A stretch of DNA of 31,706 nucleotides from an uncultured Collinsella sp. Lineage in GTDB: Bacteria > Actinomycetota > Coriobacteriia > Coriobacteriales > Coriobacteriaceae. This document shows, one piece after another, positions 1 through 7,942 of the stretch (its first letter is position 1; every line of letters starts with the position of its first letter). The notes beneath the pieces are model-generated. The model searched no databases. It was not told the origin of the DNA and saw only the letters and a list, made by a program, of their open reading frames with translations. The stretch spans positions 1 through 31,706 of the forward strand of contig UQMK01000023.1 of the NCBI GenBank assembly GCA_900542085.1. Direction: 5' to 3'. The position numbers and the translations under genes were made by a program.

Positions 1-39
1 AAAGACGCCTGAGTCCTTTGGGGGAGCGAATAGGGCTCG

Positions 40-858
40 TTAGCCGATGGCGTTTTTGAGTTCCGCGCGGCGCTTTTTCATGCCCGTCATGACGGCGTTG
101 CGCAGCTCGGGCATGCGCGCGGTATCCATCTGGGGCACGCCCTCGAGCTTATAGGGAATGCCCAGTTGCTCGTACTTGACGACACCCATCGTGTGATACG
201 GCAGCATCTCCAAACCCACCACGTTGTGCCATGGAGCGATCAGGCGACCGAGTGCCTCGCACTCCTCCACCGTGTCGGTAATGCCCGGCACTACCACGTG
301 ACGGATAACGACCTTAATCTTGCGACGCGCCAGCTCATCGCCAAACGCCAGAATGCGTGCGGGATCGCAGCCGGTCAGCTTTTTATGCTCAGCCGGATCG
401 GCATGTTTGATGTCGAGCAGCACCATGTCGGTCTCGCTGAGAACGGCATCGAACTTCTCGGGGTGGTTGGGGTCAAACGCATATCCGCAGCTGTCAAGGC
501 AGGTATGCACGCGACCATCTGAATTGTTGTGCATTGCACGGAACAGATCGGCCAAAAACTCGGGCTGGAGGAGCGGCTCGCCACCCGAAACCGTAATGCC
601 GCCGCTGCGATAGAACTCATGGTTGCTCTGGAACTCGTCCATGAGGTGCTCGACGGTCACCATCGTGCCGCCGTTAACAGACCAGGTATCGGGATTGTGG
701 CAATACGCACAGCGCATGGGGCAGCCCTGAACAAACACCACAAAGCGGATGCCGGGACCGTCGACCGTACCCATCGTCTCAATCGAATGCACGCGGCCCA
801 GGGCAAACGCAGAGTCCTCGGGACGAGCGTCCACACCCTCGAGCGTCATCTCAGCCAT
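40..858 (-). CDS. pflA: pyruvate formate-lyase activating enzyme (radical SAM)
   Basis: Radical SAM enzyme that uses a 4Fe-4S cluster and S-adenosylmethionine to install the glycyl radical on pyruvate formate-lyase in the cytoplasm. The cluster motif CPMRCAYC (Cys46, Cys50, Cys53) follows the GTVDGPG segment typical of glycyl-radical activases, and the SAM-binding GGEP motif (VSGGEPLL) comes about 50 residues later. The predicted length is 272 residues, slightly longer than E. coli PflA (246) because of an N-terminal extension. An ATG at 879 is in frame, but it has no ribosome site; the ATG at 858 has AAGG eight bases upstream, so I chose it. The gene stands alone: its substrate proteins are encoded at 8.1-10.5 kb on the same strand, unlike the common pflBA arrangement. 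The next base pairs after the stop are too close to the window edge to judge termination. Function is secure; the start is less so. Confidence 0.93.
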   Translation of the reverse strand: MAEMTLEGVDARPEDSAFALGRVHSIETMGTVDGPGIRFVVFVQGCPMRCAYCHNPDTWSVNGGTMVTVEHLMDEFQSNHEFYRSGGITVSGGEPLLQPEFLADLFRAMHNNSDGRVHTCLDSCGYAFDPNHPEKFDAVLSETDMVLLDIKHADPAEHKKLTGCDPARILAFGDELARRKIKVVIRHVVVPGITDTVEECEALGRLIAPWHNVVGLEMLPYHTMGVVKYEQLGIPYKLEGVPQMDTARMPELRNAVMTGMKKRRAELKNAIG

Positions 859-974
859 TCCCGCTACCTTGCCTCTCATTGGTTTTAGTTACATAAATGT
901 CAGAGCCATTCTAGCCCATACGCATGATGGCAAAACGGTTTAGGGGTCAATTAGGTCGTCCTATTTTACTTCAC

Positions 975-1007
975 GCAAAAGCGGCGGGAAGGTTGTCACA
1001 ACCCGCC
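975..1007 (-). terminator. probable intrinsic terminator after degV
   Basis: On the minus strand GGCGGG (1002-1007) pairs with CCCGCC (983-988) across a 13-base loop that itself can form GGTTG/CAACC. The stem is followed by GCTTTTGCG. It starts 38 bases after the degV stop codon. The T run is short, so termination may be incomplete and pflA could receive read-through. Confidence 0.5.
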
Positions 1008-1044
1008 CGTCGCCGAGGCAATAGAAATCGATAGACGCCAGGCC

Positions 1045-1899
1045 TTACGCCTTAAGCGTGAGCACCGCACCGAAGGCGGTCGGGCCGCAATGGCTCGAGA
1101 TGACACCGCCAACCTGAGTCCAGGTAATATCCTTAAAGCCCAGGTCATGCGCATAGACCTCCATGTCGTCGCGCAGCTCCTGGGAAAGGCCCACCGAATA
1201 CGCCAGGCCAATGTGCGAGTAGTCGATCTCGCCCTTGGCAACCATGTGGTCAATAAAGGCGCGGGCGCACTTGAGCATAGAGCCGCGGAACTTCTTGGTC
1301 GCCACGAACTTGCCGCCCGTCACCTCAATGCAGGGCTTAATCTTGAGCAGATGGGCGCCTAGGAACGCGACGTTGGACAAGCGACCGCCCGCCTTAAGGA
1401 AGGCAAGGTCCGTAGGAACAAAGCCCAACAGCACGCGGTCCATGACGGAGTTCGTAAATGCAAAGATCTCGTCGACGGTGGCATCGGGGTGAGCCTCGAT
1501 GTATTTGGCGGTCTCGACGACAACGAGCGACTGGCCCACCGAGACAAAGCGCGTGTCCATGGAGAACACGTAGTCGCGCCCCTGGGCCGCAATCTTTGAG
1601 GACTGATGCGAGCAGGTCGTGGCCTCGGAATACGCGAGATGCAGAATAGTCGCGTCGGGCTGCTCGGCGTGAATGCGGTCGTACACACGGGAGAAATCTG
1701 CCGGTGCGCAGCCACTGGTCTTGGGCATCACGCCAAACTCGTTGCAGCGCGAATAAATCTCGAGCGGATCGATCGAGCCGTCCTCGACGGTCTCGTCACC
1801 AATCGTGACATGCATGGGCACGCGCACGATGCCGTAGCGTTCGCAGAGCTCTGGCGTCACATCCGAACCAGATTCAACCACGATTACGTACTTGCCCAT
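1045..1899 (-). CDS. degV: DegV family fatty-acid-binding protein
   Basis: A 284-residue protein of the DegV/FakB fold, which binds a fatty acid between two domains; in Firmicutes FakB members present fatty acids to the kinase FakA. The N-terminus (MGKYVIVVESGSDVTPEL) shows the family's start with the TDSxxD-like ESGSD motif. The TSGCAPADF segment near residue 60 matches the family's TSQPSP-type loop, and GGRLSN followed by LLKIKPCIEV is the typical central region. The frame stays open upstream to 2010, but this extension (Arg-rich, not family-like) overlaps a leader hairpin, so I start at 1899; the ribosome site is poor with either choice. No FakA kinase is visible in the window, so the cellular role is uncertain. 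It appears to be transcribed alone from a promoter at 2061-2089. Confidence 0.88.
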   Translation of the reverse strand: MGKYVIVVESGSDVTPELCERYGIVRVPMHVTIGDETVEDGSIDPLEIYSRCNEFGVMPKTSGCAPADFSRVYDRIHAEQPDATILHLAYSEATTCSHQSSKIAAQGRDYVFSMDTRFVSVGQSLVVVETAKYIEAHPDATVDEIFAFTNSVMDRVLLGFVPTDLAFLKAGGRLSNVAFLGAHLLKIKPCIEVTGGKFVATKKFRGSMLKCARAFIDHMVAKGEIDYSHIGLAYSVGLSQELRDDMEVYAHDLGFKDITWTQVGGVISSHCGPTAFGAVLTLKA

Positions 1900-1984
1900 T
1901 CTTATCACGACCCATCTCGACATTGGTTTTTCAATACATGGCACGCGCCGCCGCACTGTTGCACAACGGCGTCCAAGCGCCAAA

Positions 1985-2023
1985 GAGACGCCGTCCCTTG
2001 CACATAACAAAGGACAGCGTCTC
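1985..2023 (-). other. leader hairpin upstream of degV
   Basis: GAGACGC (1985-1991) pairs with GCGTCTC (2017-2023); GTCC/GGAC extends the stem inward after one mismatch. On the minus strand the stem is followed by TTTGG. It lies between the predicted degV start point (about 2054) and the degV start codon, so it would sit in a leader of about 155 bases. It could also end transcripts coming from the sucrose operon, whose last gene stops at 2176. The T run is too weak to decide. Confidence 0.5.
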
Positions 2024-2060
2024 CCTGGAAAACTCCGTGCTTGGCTGAGATTTTACACGG

Positions 2061-2116
2061 TTTATAAATGAGTGTTACTTATCCCGCAAACGGTAGCTAT
2101 ACGCGATAAACGGTAG
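2061..2116 (-). promoter_or_regulatory. candidate degV promoter with phased direct repeats
   Basis: On the minus strand a -10 box TATAAA (2061-2066) lies 17 bases from a -35-like TTGCGG (2084-2089). Two identical 9-mers, AAACGGTAG, at 2088-2096 and 2108-2116 are 20 bp apart (about two helical turns) and overlap or lie just upstream of the -35 box, the position expected for a regulator. The -35 match is weak, so the promoter is a prediction. Confidence 0.45.
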
Positions 2117-2175
2117 TTCGCTGCGGCAACTGCAACACATTCCGCCCAGCAAGTCCAATCGTGCCTCACGCATGG

Positions 2176-3618
2176 TTAATGCGCGAGGCGGTAGAAATCC
2201 ATCGACGCCGCACTCTCGGCATGCAACCCCATCGCCGGAACCGCCGGCGAATAGGTACGGCTCGTAAGTGCCGCCTCGCCGCCATTTGCAAAAATCTCGA
2301 CCATCGTAGTGTCCGAAAGCACGCGCAGGTCGCGAAGCTCGCTGAGCTCGATCGACCTCTGGTCGCGCCCATAGCCTTCGTCACCCATGTCGAGGGTAAG
2401 CATCCCGTCTGCATAGCGCACAAAGACACCCTTGCGGATTTCGAGCTCGACCATCTTGGCGCCCTCACAGGAAACCACAACATCAAACAGGCGGCCCGGC
2501 TCCTCAACGGTTTCACCGCCTGTCGCGCGAACGCAGTCGCCGCGCATCCTCTCAATCTCGTGCGCCGGCTGCTGGCAGAGCTTACCATCGCGCATGCTCA
2601 GCTCTCGCGGCACCGTCAACGCGCACTGCCACCCGCGCGCCACCGTCGGGTTTTCTGCCGTCGCGTCGGGGCAACCCGACCATCCGATCATCAAACGCCG
2701 GCCTGCAGCATCCTCAAAGGACTGCGGAGCATAGAAATCAAAACCGGCATCGACCATCGGGGGCATGCCCTGCCCGACGATTTTAAAGCTCGGCGCCTCC
2801 CAATCGGCCTCGATGGGGAACCACACGCACTGATGCGGATTGCGGTAACGCCAACCATCGGCAGGCACACCCTGCGGACAGCAAACGAGAATAAGCTCGC
2901 CATCGAGCTCAAACAGATCGGGGCACTCCCACATAAAGCCAAAGTTCTCGTCCAGCTCAATGCGCGTCGCATAGCTCCAGACCCCTAAATCACGCGAAGT
3001 ATAGACAAGCACGCAGCCACGGTCGGCTTTCGTACGAGCGCCCAGAACCATGTAGTAGATACCATCGTGCTCAAGGATCTTGGGGTCGCGCACGTGCGTA
3101 CCGATATCGTCGGGGTAATCGACTGGTCCAACAGCCATGCGCTTCTCGCCCAATTCGTCGGGATTCTCGGCAACCATATGAATCTGGTTTTGCTCACGGC
3201 CCGTCAACACGTAGTCGTAATCATCGCGGTCAAAATGCTTGACGTTGCCGGTATAGAAGTAGTGAATCTTGCCATCGCGTACAAAGGCAGAACCAGAATA
3301 CGCTCCGCTCGAATCCAAATCGGAATCTGGGAACAGCACGGGGCCGTGATTCTCGTACGTCACAAAATCCTTTGTCGTCAGATGGTTCCAAAGCACTGGA
3401 CCGCCATGCGCAGCATCGAACGGATCGTATTGATGATAGATGTGATACGTATCACCAATCTGAACCAAACCGTTGGGGTCGTTGAGCCAGCCAAGCTCAG
3501 GCTCCACATGGAACAGGAGCCTATCGGGGTCGGACGCGATGCGACCCGCCGTCTCATCCTGTCCGGCACGCCACTGCTCATAGTCCGCGCGTGTCACCTT
3601 ATTTTTTTGATTAAACAT
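2176..3618 (-). CDS. scrB: glycoside hydrolase family 32, sucrose(-6-phosphate) hydrolase / beta-fructofuranosidase
   Basis: A 480-residue cytoplasmic GH32 enzyme (no signal peptide). All three catalytic signatures are present: WLNDPNG with nucleophile Asp47, RDP with Asp178 (transition-state stabiliser), and ECPD with acid/base Glu231. The YHQYDPF substrate-site motif follows the first signature. The length is normal for bacterial sucrose-6-phosphate hydrolases. It is the last gene of a repressor-PTS-hydrolase locus, which suggests that it cleaves PTS-phosphorylated sucrose to glucose 6-phosphate and fructose. The ATG at 3618 is preceded by GAGAAAG at a workable distance. A strong hairpin lies just upstream in the intercistronic gap. 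Short fructo-oligosaccharides are an alternative substrate that sequence alone cannot exclude. Confidence 0.9.
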   Translation of the reverse strand: MFNQKNKVTRADYEQWRAGQDETAGRIASDPDRLLFHVEPELGWLNDPNGLVQIGDTYHIYHQYDPFDAAHGGPVLWNHLTTKDFVTYENHGPVLFPDSDLDSSGAYSGSAFVRDGKIHYFYTGNVKHFDRDDYDYVLTGREQNQIHMVAENPDELGEKRMAVGPVDYPDDIGTHVRDPKILEHDGIYYMVLGARTKADRGCVLVYTSRDLGVWSYATRIELDENFGFMWECPDLFELDGELILVCCPQGVPADGWRYRNPHQCVWFPIEADWEAPSFKIVGQGMPPMVDAGFDFYAPQSFEDAAGRRLMIGWSGCPDATAENPTVARGWQCALTVPRELSMRDGKLCQQPAHEIERMRGDCVRATGGETVEEPGRLFDVVVSCEGAKMVELEIRKGVFVRYADGMLTLDMGDEGYGRDQRSIELSELRDLRVLSDTTMVEIFANGGEAALTSRTYSPAVPAMGLHAESAASMDFYRLAH

Positions 3619-3640
3619 CGCCGTTGACTTTCTCGTCTAT

Positions 3641-3682
3641 GGGGAAGGACGCTCGACTCACACGAGTCGAACGCCCTTCCCC
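3641..3682 (-). other. intercistronic 19-bp hairpin between PTS gene and hydrolase
   Basis: Arms 3641-3659 and 3664-3682 pair over 19 positions with a 4-base loop. On the minus (transcribed) strand the two imperfect positions are G-U wobbles, so the RNA stem is continuous; on the plus strand the same positions are A-C mismatches. There is no T run after it, only 22 bases before the scrB start codon. It therefore looks like an mRNA processing or 3'-end stabilising structure that separates the expression of the two genes, or a partial attenuator, rather than a simple terminator. Confidence 0.75.
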
Positions 3683-3719
3683 AAATGGACTTATCCTCAG
3701 ATTACACTGAACGGCTCAA

Positions 3720-5171
3720 CTAGAAGCTAACGTCGAAGCCAGCGCCAGCGCCCTCTTCATCGGTGGTCGGAACGCCCTTTGCCTTGTTGTAGGCAAAGAT
3801 CAAGACGATCGGCACGATAAAGGCGATGAGATTGCCAGCCACATACCACACGAGGGTCTCGGGCGTGACGATAAGCAGGCCGAGAACGCCGGTCAAACCC
3901 TGACCGATAGCGCGCACCTCAAAGAGTTTCACGAAGGCACCGCCGCAGCCTGCACCGATGCATGCGCAGATGAACGGAATAATCGAGTAGCGCATGTTTG
4001 CAGCGAAGATAGCAGGCTCGGAGATACCAACCAGCGTCGGGATAAAGGACGACATGCAAATGTTGCGCTCTTTGGAATGCTTCTTGTGAATGAGGTACAT
4101 GCCGATGGCGCCGCCGCCCTGGGCGATGATGGAAACCGACCAGATGGCCTGGATGTAGTTGAAGCCGGTCGTGGCAACGAGGTTGGCCTCGATACCCTGG
4201 ATGAACTGATGCGTACCGGTAACGACGAGCGGCTGCAGGAACGCGGCGAAGACAAAGGCACCAAAGACGCCCATCCTGTTGTACAGGATATCGATTACGC
4301 CGGCGAGGACGTCACCGATCAGGTTGCCGAGCGGGCCGAACACGGTGAACAGGGCAACGTTAGCAAGAATCAGGGTAACGGTCGGGACAAAGACGAACGA
4401 AACGACCTCGGGGATGTACTTCTGGGCAATCTTCTCGACCTTGGCCATAAACCAGGCGGTCAGGATTGCGGGGAACACGCCGCCCTGGAAAGCAACCATG
4501 GGAATGGAGAGCGGACCGAAGTTCCAGTACTCAGCACCCGTCGGGTCCATAACGAACGTGTTACGGTTCATAAGACTCGGGTGAACCATGACGATACCGA
4601 CGAGGATGCCCAGGATCGGGTTGCCGCCAAAACGCTTGACCGCGCTGTACATAACCAGGACAGGCAGGTAGTCAAAGGTGGTGGCGATAATGGCAAAGAA
4701 GCTTGCGAGGTTCTTGAGGAACTCGCTGTGATCGGCGAGGCTGCCCTCCATGCCGAAGAGGCCGTTGGCAACGATCAGCGACTTAAGGCCGATGATGATT
4801 GCAGCGCCGACGAAGGCGGGAATGATGGGGATAAAGATGTCCGAGAATACCTTGAGGACCGAGAAGAACTTGCCCTTCTTGTCCGCCTCGGCGCCCTTGA
4901 CCTCGGAAGCGCTGATCTCCTTAACGCCCGTCAGAGCCATAAACTCATCGTAAACCTTGTTGACGGTACCGGTACCGAAGATGATCATGAGCTGGCCGCT
5001 GTTGTACAGCACGCCCTTGACGCCATCGATGTTCTCGAGCTCGGCCTTGTTGTATTTGCTCGTATCCTTGAGCACCAGACGCAGACGGGTCACGCAATGC
5101 GTGGCGCCCTCGATGTTCTCCAGTCCGCCGACGTTGTCGACGACTTGCTGGGACACTGCCTTGTAGTCCAT
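3720..5171 (-). CDS. scrA: PTS sucrose-type EIIBC permease
   Basis: A 483-residue membrane permease that imports and phosphorylates a sugar. The N-terminal EIIB domain (about residues 1-80) carries the phosphorylated cysteine in HCVTRLRL (Cys26) and GQLMIIFGTGTVNKVY. A hydrophobic EIIC domain of the glucose/sucrose superfamily follows from about residue 105 to 470, with FVGAAIIIGLK, FGGNPILGILVG and GISEPAIFA motifs. There is no EIIA domain, as is usual for ScrA and TreB, which borrow EIIA-Glc. An in-frame ATG at 5183 has no spacing from its purine run, whereas the ATG at 5171 has GGAGAGG seven to ten bases upstream. It lies between two GH32-type enzymes and behind a LacI-type operator, so sucrose is the likeliest substrate; another beta-fructoside or trehalose-like disaccharide is possible. 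Confidence 0.9.
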   Translation of the reverse strand: MDYKAVSQQVVDNVGGLENIEGATHCVTRLRLVLKDTSKYNKAELENIDGVKGVLYNSGQLMIIFGTGTVNKVYDEFMALTGVKEISASEVKGAEADKKGKFFSVLKVFSDIFIPIIPAFVGAAIIIGLKSLIVANGLFGMEGSLADHSEFLKNLASFFAIIATTFDYLPVLVMYSAVKRFGGNPILGILVGIVMVHPSLMNRNTFVMDPTGAEYWNFGPLSIPMVAFQGGVFPAILTAWFMAKVEKIAQKYIPEVVSFVFVPTVTLILANVALFTVFGPLGNLIGDVLAGVIDILYNRMGVFGAFVFAAFLQPLVVTGTHQFIQGIEANLVATTGFNYIQAIWSVSIIAQGGGAIGMYLIHKKHSKERNICMSSFIPTLVGISEPAIFAANMRYSIIPFICACIGAGCGGAFVKLFEVRAIGQGLTGVLGLLIVTPETLVWYVAGNLIAFIVPIVLIFAYNKAKGVPTTDEEGAGAGFDVSF

Positions 5172-5216
5172 GTTCCTCTCCATTCCTTTTCTAAATCATA
5201 AAACGGTTCGTTGCCG

Positions 5217-6599
5217 CTACAGAGACGCGATCGTTGCGTTTGCGCACTTGAGCGCACCGTCGGTGACGGTAAGCGCCACACCCTGGCCCTGCTTGTTGCA
5301 GAAGCGAGCGTTGAGCGCAACATCATCGACAAAGATGGTCGCGATATCGTCGTCAACGACCAGGCGCACATGATGAGTGCCCTCGCCCTTAAAGAACAAC
5401 GGACGCTCGAGGCCCATGTTGTTGACCTGGAACCACGGGTACTGGGGAGCCGGCGTGAACTCGAGCTTGCCCTCGCGCAGGTTGGCGCGGAACTCATAGG
5501 CAAGACCGGTCTCGGCGTCCTCGGCGAACTTGACCGAGAAGCCGGCAGCGTTACCGCCGAGCTCAATGTCGGTATCGAGCAAGTAGGTGGAGCCGGCGTC
5601 TGCAGACAAAACCTGCTCGACCTTGCCCGACTCGCAGGAGAGCTCGAAGGCTTCGACAGCCTTGCCCTCGCCAAAGGCGCCGAGCATGCTGTCGGGAAGC
5701 TTGGTGCCGAGCGTTCCGTCGGCACGCTGAACGATCTCGAGGGGCATGAAGGTACCACCCCACAGGTAAGAGCTGGGGTCGCCGCCCTCGTCACGCGTAG
5801 GAACCCAACCAAAGAGAACGCGACGCTCGCCATCGAATGCGGTGCGAGCGGCGTAGTACGCGCGGCCGTCGAAGGAGTCGTCAGCGGGGGTAATCCAAGG
5901 ACCGTTGATGGACTTGGACATGCGGTAACGGGTCTTGTTGCCGTCGCTGTACTCGGAAAAGACGAGGTACCACCAGTCGCCCATCTTAAAGAGATCAGGC
6001 ATCTCAAACATGGTGTACAGGCCTGGGTTCCACCAGTCGCCCTGGAACTCCCAGTTGGTCAGATCCTTGGAGGTGAACTTGACCAGGCGGCCGGTCATCA
6101 GACGCTTGTCCTCGCCCACACGCGTGCCGAGGATGAGCATGTACTCTTCGTTCTCCTCATCCCAAAGCACAAAGGGATCGCGCCAGTTGCGGTCATCGTA
6201 ACCCTCCTGGGGCGGAAGCAGCGTCTCGGCGATGTTCTTCTCCCACTTGACGGCGTCGTCGCTCGTTGCGTGAAGAAGAACCTGCTTCATCAAACGTGCG
6301 CGGACCTTATCGCGATTGCAACCAGTGTAGAGCGCATGGTACTTGTCGCCCACCTTAAACACCGTGCCGGCATAAATGTACTGGTCGACTTCCTCGTCGC
6401 CGCCGCGCTCAAGGCTCTCGCCAAAGTCCTTGTAGTTGACGAAATCCTTGGTCGTAGCGAGTGCCCAGCCAAACGGCTCTCCGAAAGGTTCGGGGTTACG
6501 CGTGTCACGCTGATGATAGAGATAGAACGTGCCGTCCTCGCCGTACGGCATGATGTCGCCTACCCAAATTCCCTCAGGCTGGTAATACACCTTGTGCAT
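5217..6599 (-). CDS. divergent GH32-like fructosidase, first gene of the sucrose operon
   Basis: A 460-residue cytoplasmic protein with the GH32/GH68 five-blade propeller pattern but a divergent first signature. The usual WxNDPNG is replaced by WVGDIMPYG, which keeps the nucleophile position (Asp15); RDP (Asp141) and FEMPDLF (Glu199) supply the other two catalytic residues. Retention of all three suggests an active enzyme with altered substrate preference. A C-terminal beta-sandwich region covers roughly residues 300-460. The longer frame begins with GTG at 6617, but the ATG at 6599 has AAGGAAG seven bases upstream. It is the promoter-proximal gene of the operon, 45 bp before the PTS gene. 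A role on a second fructoside (oligofructose, or a modified sucrose) is inference. The fold assignment is firm, the substrate is not. Confidence 0.82.
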   Translation of the reverse strand: MHKVYYQPEGIWVGDIMPYGEDGTFYLYHQRDTRNPEPFGEPFGWALATTKDFVNYKDFGESLERGGDEEVDQYIYAGTVFKVGDKYHALYTGCNRDKVRARLMKQVLLHATSDDAVKWEKNIAETLLPPQEGYDDRNWRDPFVLWDEENEEYMLILGTRVGEDKRLMTGRLVKFTSKDLTNWEFQGDWWNPGLYTMFEMPDLFKMGDWWYLVFSEYSDGNKTRYRMSKSINGPWITPADDSFDGRAYYAARTAFDGERRVLFGWVPTRDEGGDPSSYLWGGTFMPLEIVQRADGTLGTKLPDSMLGAFGEGKAVEAFELSCESGKVEQVLSADAGSTYLLDTDIELGGNAAGFSVKFAEDAETGLAYEFRANLREGKLEFTPAPQYPWFQVNNMGLERPLFFKGEGTHHVRLVVDDDIATIFVDDVALNARFCNKQGQGVALTVTDGALKCANATIASL

Positions 6600-6641
6600 C
6601 CGAGACTTCCTTTCCACGACATACTAACTCGGTACAATGGC

Positions 6642-6729
6642 AAGATATGTCAATCGTTTTCATATGTCAAACGTTTTCATATCAATACGTCTTTTCGCAG
6701 TTCCAGTCGTCGGTAAACGGTTGACATAT
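6642..6729 (-). promoter_or_regulatory. sucrose operon promoter with three LacI-type operators
   Basis: On the minus strand -35 TTGACA (6665-6670) and -10 TATCTT (6642-6647) are separated by 17 bases, giving a start near 6635 and a leader of about 35 bases. Two 21-bp near-palindromes built on ATATGTCAA-CG-TTTTCATAT occupy 6645-6665 and 6662-6682, overlapping each other and both promoter boxes. A third, weaker copy lies at 6709-6729. Binding of the adjacent LacI-type repressor would block polymerase directly. The same core recurs in front of the repressor gene at 7811. Confidence 0.82.
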
Positions 6730-6782
6730 GCCGGCGAACGGTCATCGGAGGCGTTTGAGGAATTCTTTTGGCACAGGATGAA

Positions 6783-7793
6783 CTACGCGGTTTTGCCCTC
6801 AATGAGTTCAACGGGGAGCTTGATATTCGATTCGGGATTATCGCCGTTAATAAGAGCGATGATGGATTGCGCCGCGAGCTCTCCGATGCGATCGATATCT
6901 TGACGTACGGTTGTTAAGTCAGGCATAAACGTCATAGTTCGGCGGGCACCATCCGCGCCCACGACCTTAATATCGTCTGGAGCGCTCAAGCCACGCTGCT
7001 TCATCACGTTGAGACAGATGGCCGCCATCGTATCGTCTCCCGCAAAGATGCCGTCAATATCGGGGTTCTCATCGAGGATCTTCGCAACGACCGCGCCCTT
7101 TTCGTCGTCGGGCTTAACGAACTCAACCTCACGGACAAGCGCGGACAAACCGGCCTGCTCAACAACATCGAGGTAGGCATCGGTACGCTTATTGGCAGGC
7201 ATGCGCATGCGGCTATTGCTGCGCAGGCACAGGATACGCCTGCAGCCGTCATCAATCAGACGGCGCGTGGCGAGCTCGCCGATGCCATAGCTGTCACTTG
7301 CAATCTGGACAGAGCCCTCGCCAAGATCGCAGTCGATGCCAACCAGGCTCAAGCCCATCTCGGCATATGCCTCAGCACCGATATTGAGGGAGTTGACGAT
7401 TACGCCGTCGACCATATTGCGGCGGAGCATGTCGATATAGGAACGCTCAAGATCAGGTCGATTGGCGCTGTTGCACAGCAACATCTTAAAGCCGTTTTCC
7501 GCTAACGTGCGCTCGACCGCCTGCACAACCTGAGCATGGAACGGGCTGCTCACAAAGGGAACGATCATACCGATAAGATTCAGGCGACCGTTGAGCATGG
7601 CACGGGCGATATCGTTGGGCGTATAGTTGATGCGCTCCATCGCGGCATGGACCTTATCGCGGGTCTCTTGGCTAATATAGCCGCGATTATTAAGCACGCG
7701 AGATACCGTAGTAGGCGAAACCCCCGCCACCGCTGCAACTTCCTTGATGCCAGGCTTAGCAGAATCCTTAGAACGAGCGCCCTCGCGAGCCAT
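6783..7793 (-). CDS. scrR: LacI-family repressor of the sucrose locus
   Basis: A 336-residue LacI/GalR regulator. The N-terminal helix-turn-helix IKEVAAVAGVSPTTVSRVLN is followed by the hinge helix (IARAMLNGRLNLIGMIVP) and a periplasmic-binding-protein-like sugar domain to the C-terminus (GADGARRTMTFMPDLTTVRQD is typical). The frame extends to 7814, but a strong GGGGGAGGG sits six bases ahead of the ATG at 7793. The gene is upstream of and on the same strand as the sucrose operon, with a 183-bp gap holding the operon promoter. Matching 21-bp operators occur both there and in its own leader, so it probably represses the operon and itself, with release by a sucrose-derived ligand. The regulator-target link is inferred from site identity and position. 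The symbol is by context. Confidence 0.88.
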   Translation of the reverse strand: MAREGARSKDSAKPGIKEVAAVAGVSPTTVSRVLNNRGYISQETRDKVHAAMERINYTPNDIARAMLNGRLNLIGMIVPFVSSPFHAQVVQAVERTLAENGFKMLLCNSANRPDLERSYIDMLRRNMVDGVIVNSLNIGAEAYAEMGLSLVGIDCDLGEGSVQIASDSYGIGELATRRLIDDGCRRILCLRSNSRMRMPANKRTDAYLDVVEQAGLSALVREVEFVKPDDEKGAVVAKILDENPDIDGIFAGDDTMAAICLNVMKQRGLSAPDDIKVVGADGARRTMTFMPDLTTVRQDIDRIGELAAQSIIALINGDNPESNIKLPVELIEGKTA

Positions 7794-7810
7794 AGCACCC
7801 TCCCCCATCA

Positions 7811-7831
7811 ACATGTCAAACGTTTACATAC
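7811..7831 (-). promoter_or_regulatory. autoregulatory LacI-type operator
   Basis: TGTCAAACGTTTACA with its flanks forms a palindrome centred on CG at 7821. It matches the core of the operators at 6645 and 6662 and lies 18 bases upstream of the repressor start codon. I could not assign a convincing -10/-35 pair for this gene. Confidence 0.75.
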
Positions 7832-7942
7832 GAACAAAGCATACCCCAACAACAGCGGGAAGACGGTAACAGCACAAGTAAGTAAACGACTCATCCAAAT
7901 AATTAGGAGAGTTCCGCCTAAAGGGTGACTACACAGGACCCC

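Noticed and set aside
4077..5201. Long plus-strand open frame opposite the PTS gene (374 residues)
   Set aside because: It is antisense to a clear EIIBC gene, is extremely Asp/Glu/His/Gly-rich as expected for the complement of GC-rich code, and has no start site. The same applies to the long frames opposite pflB, the GH32-like gene and galT.
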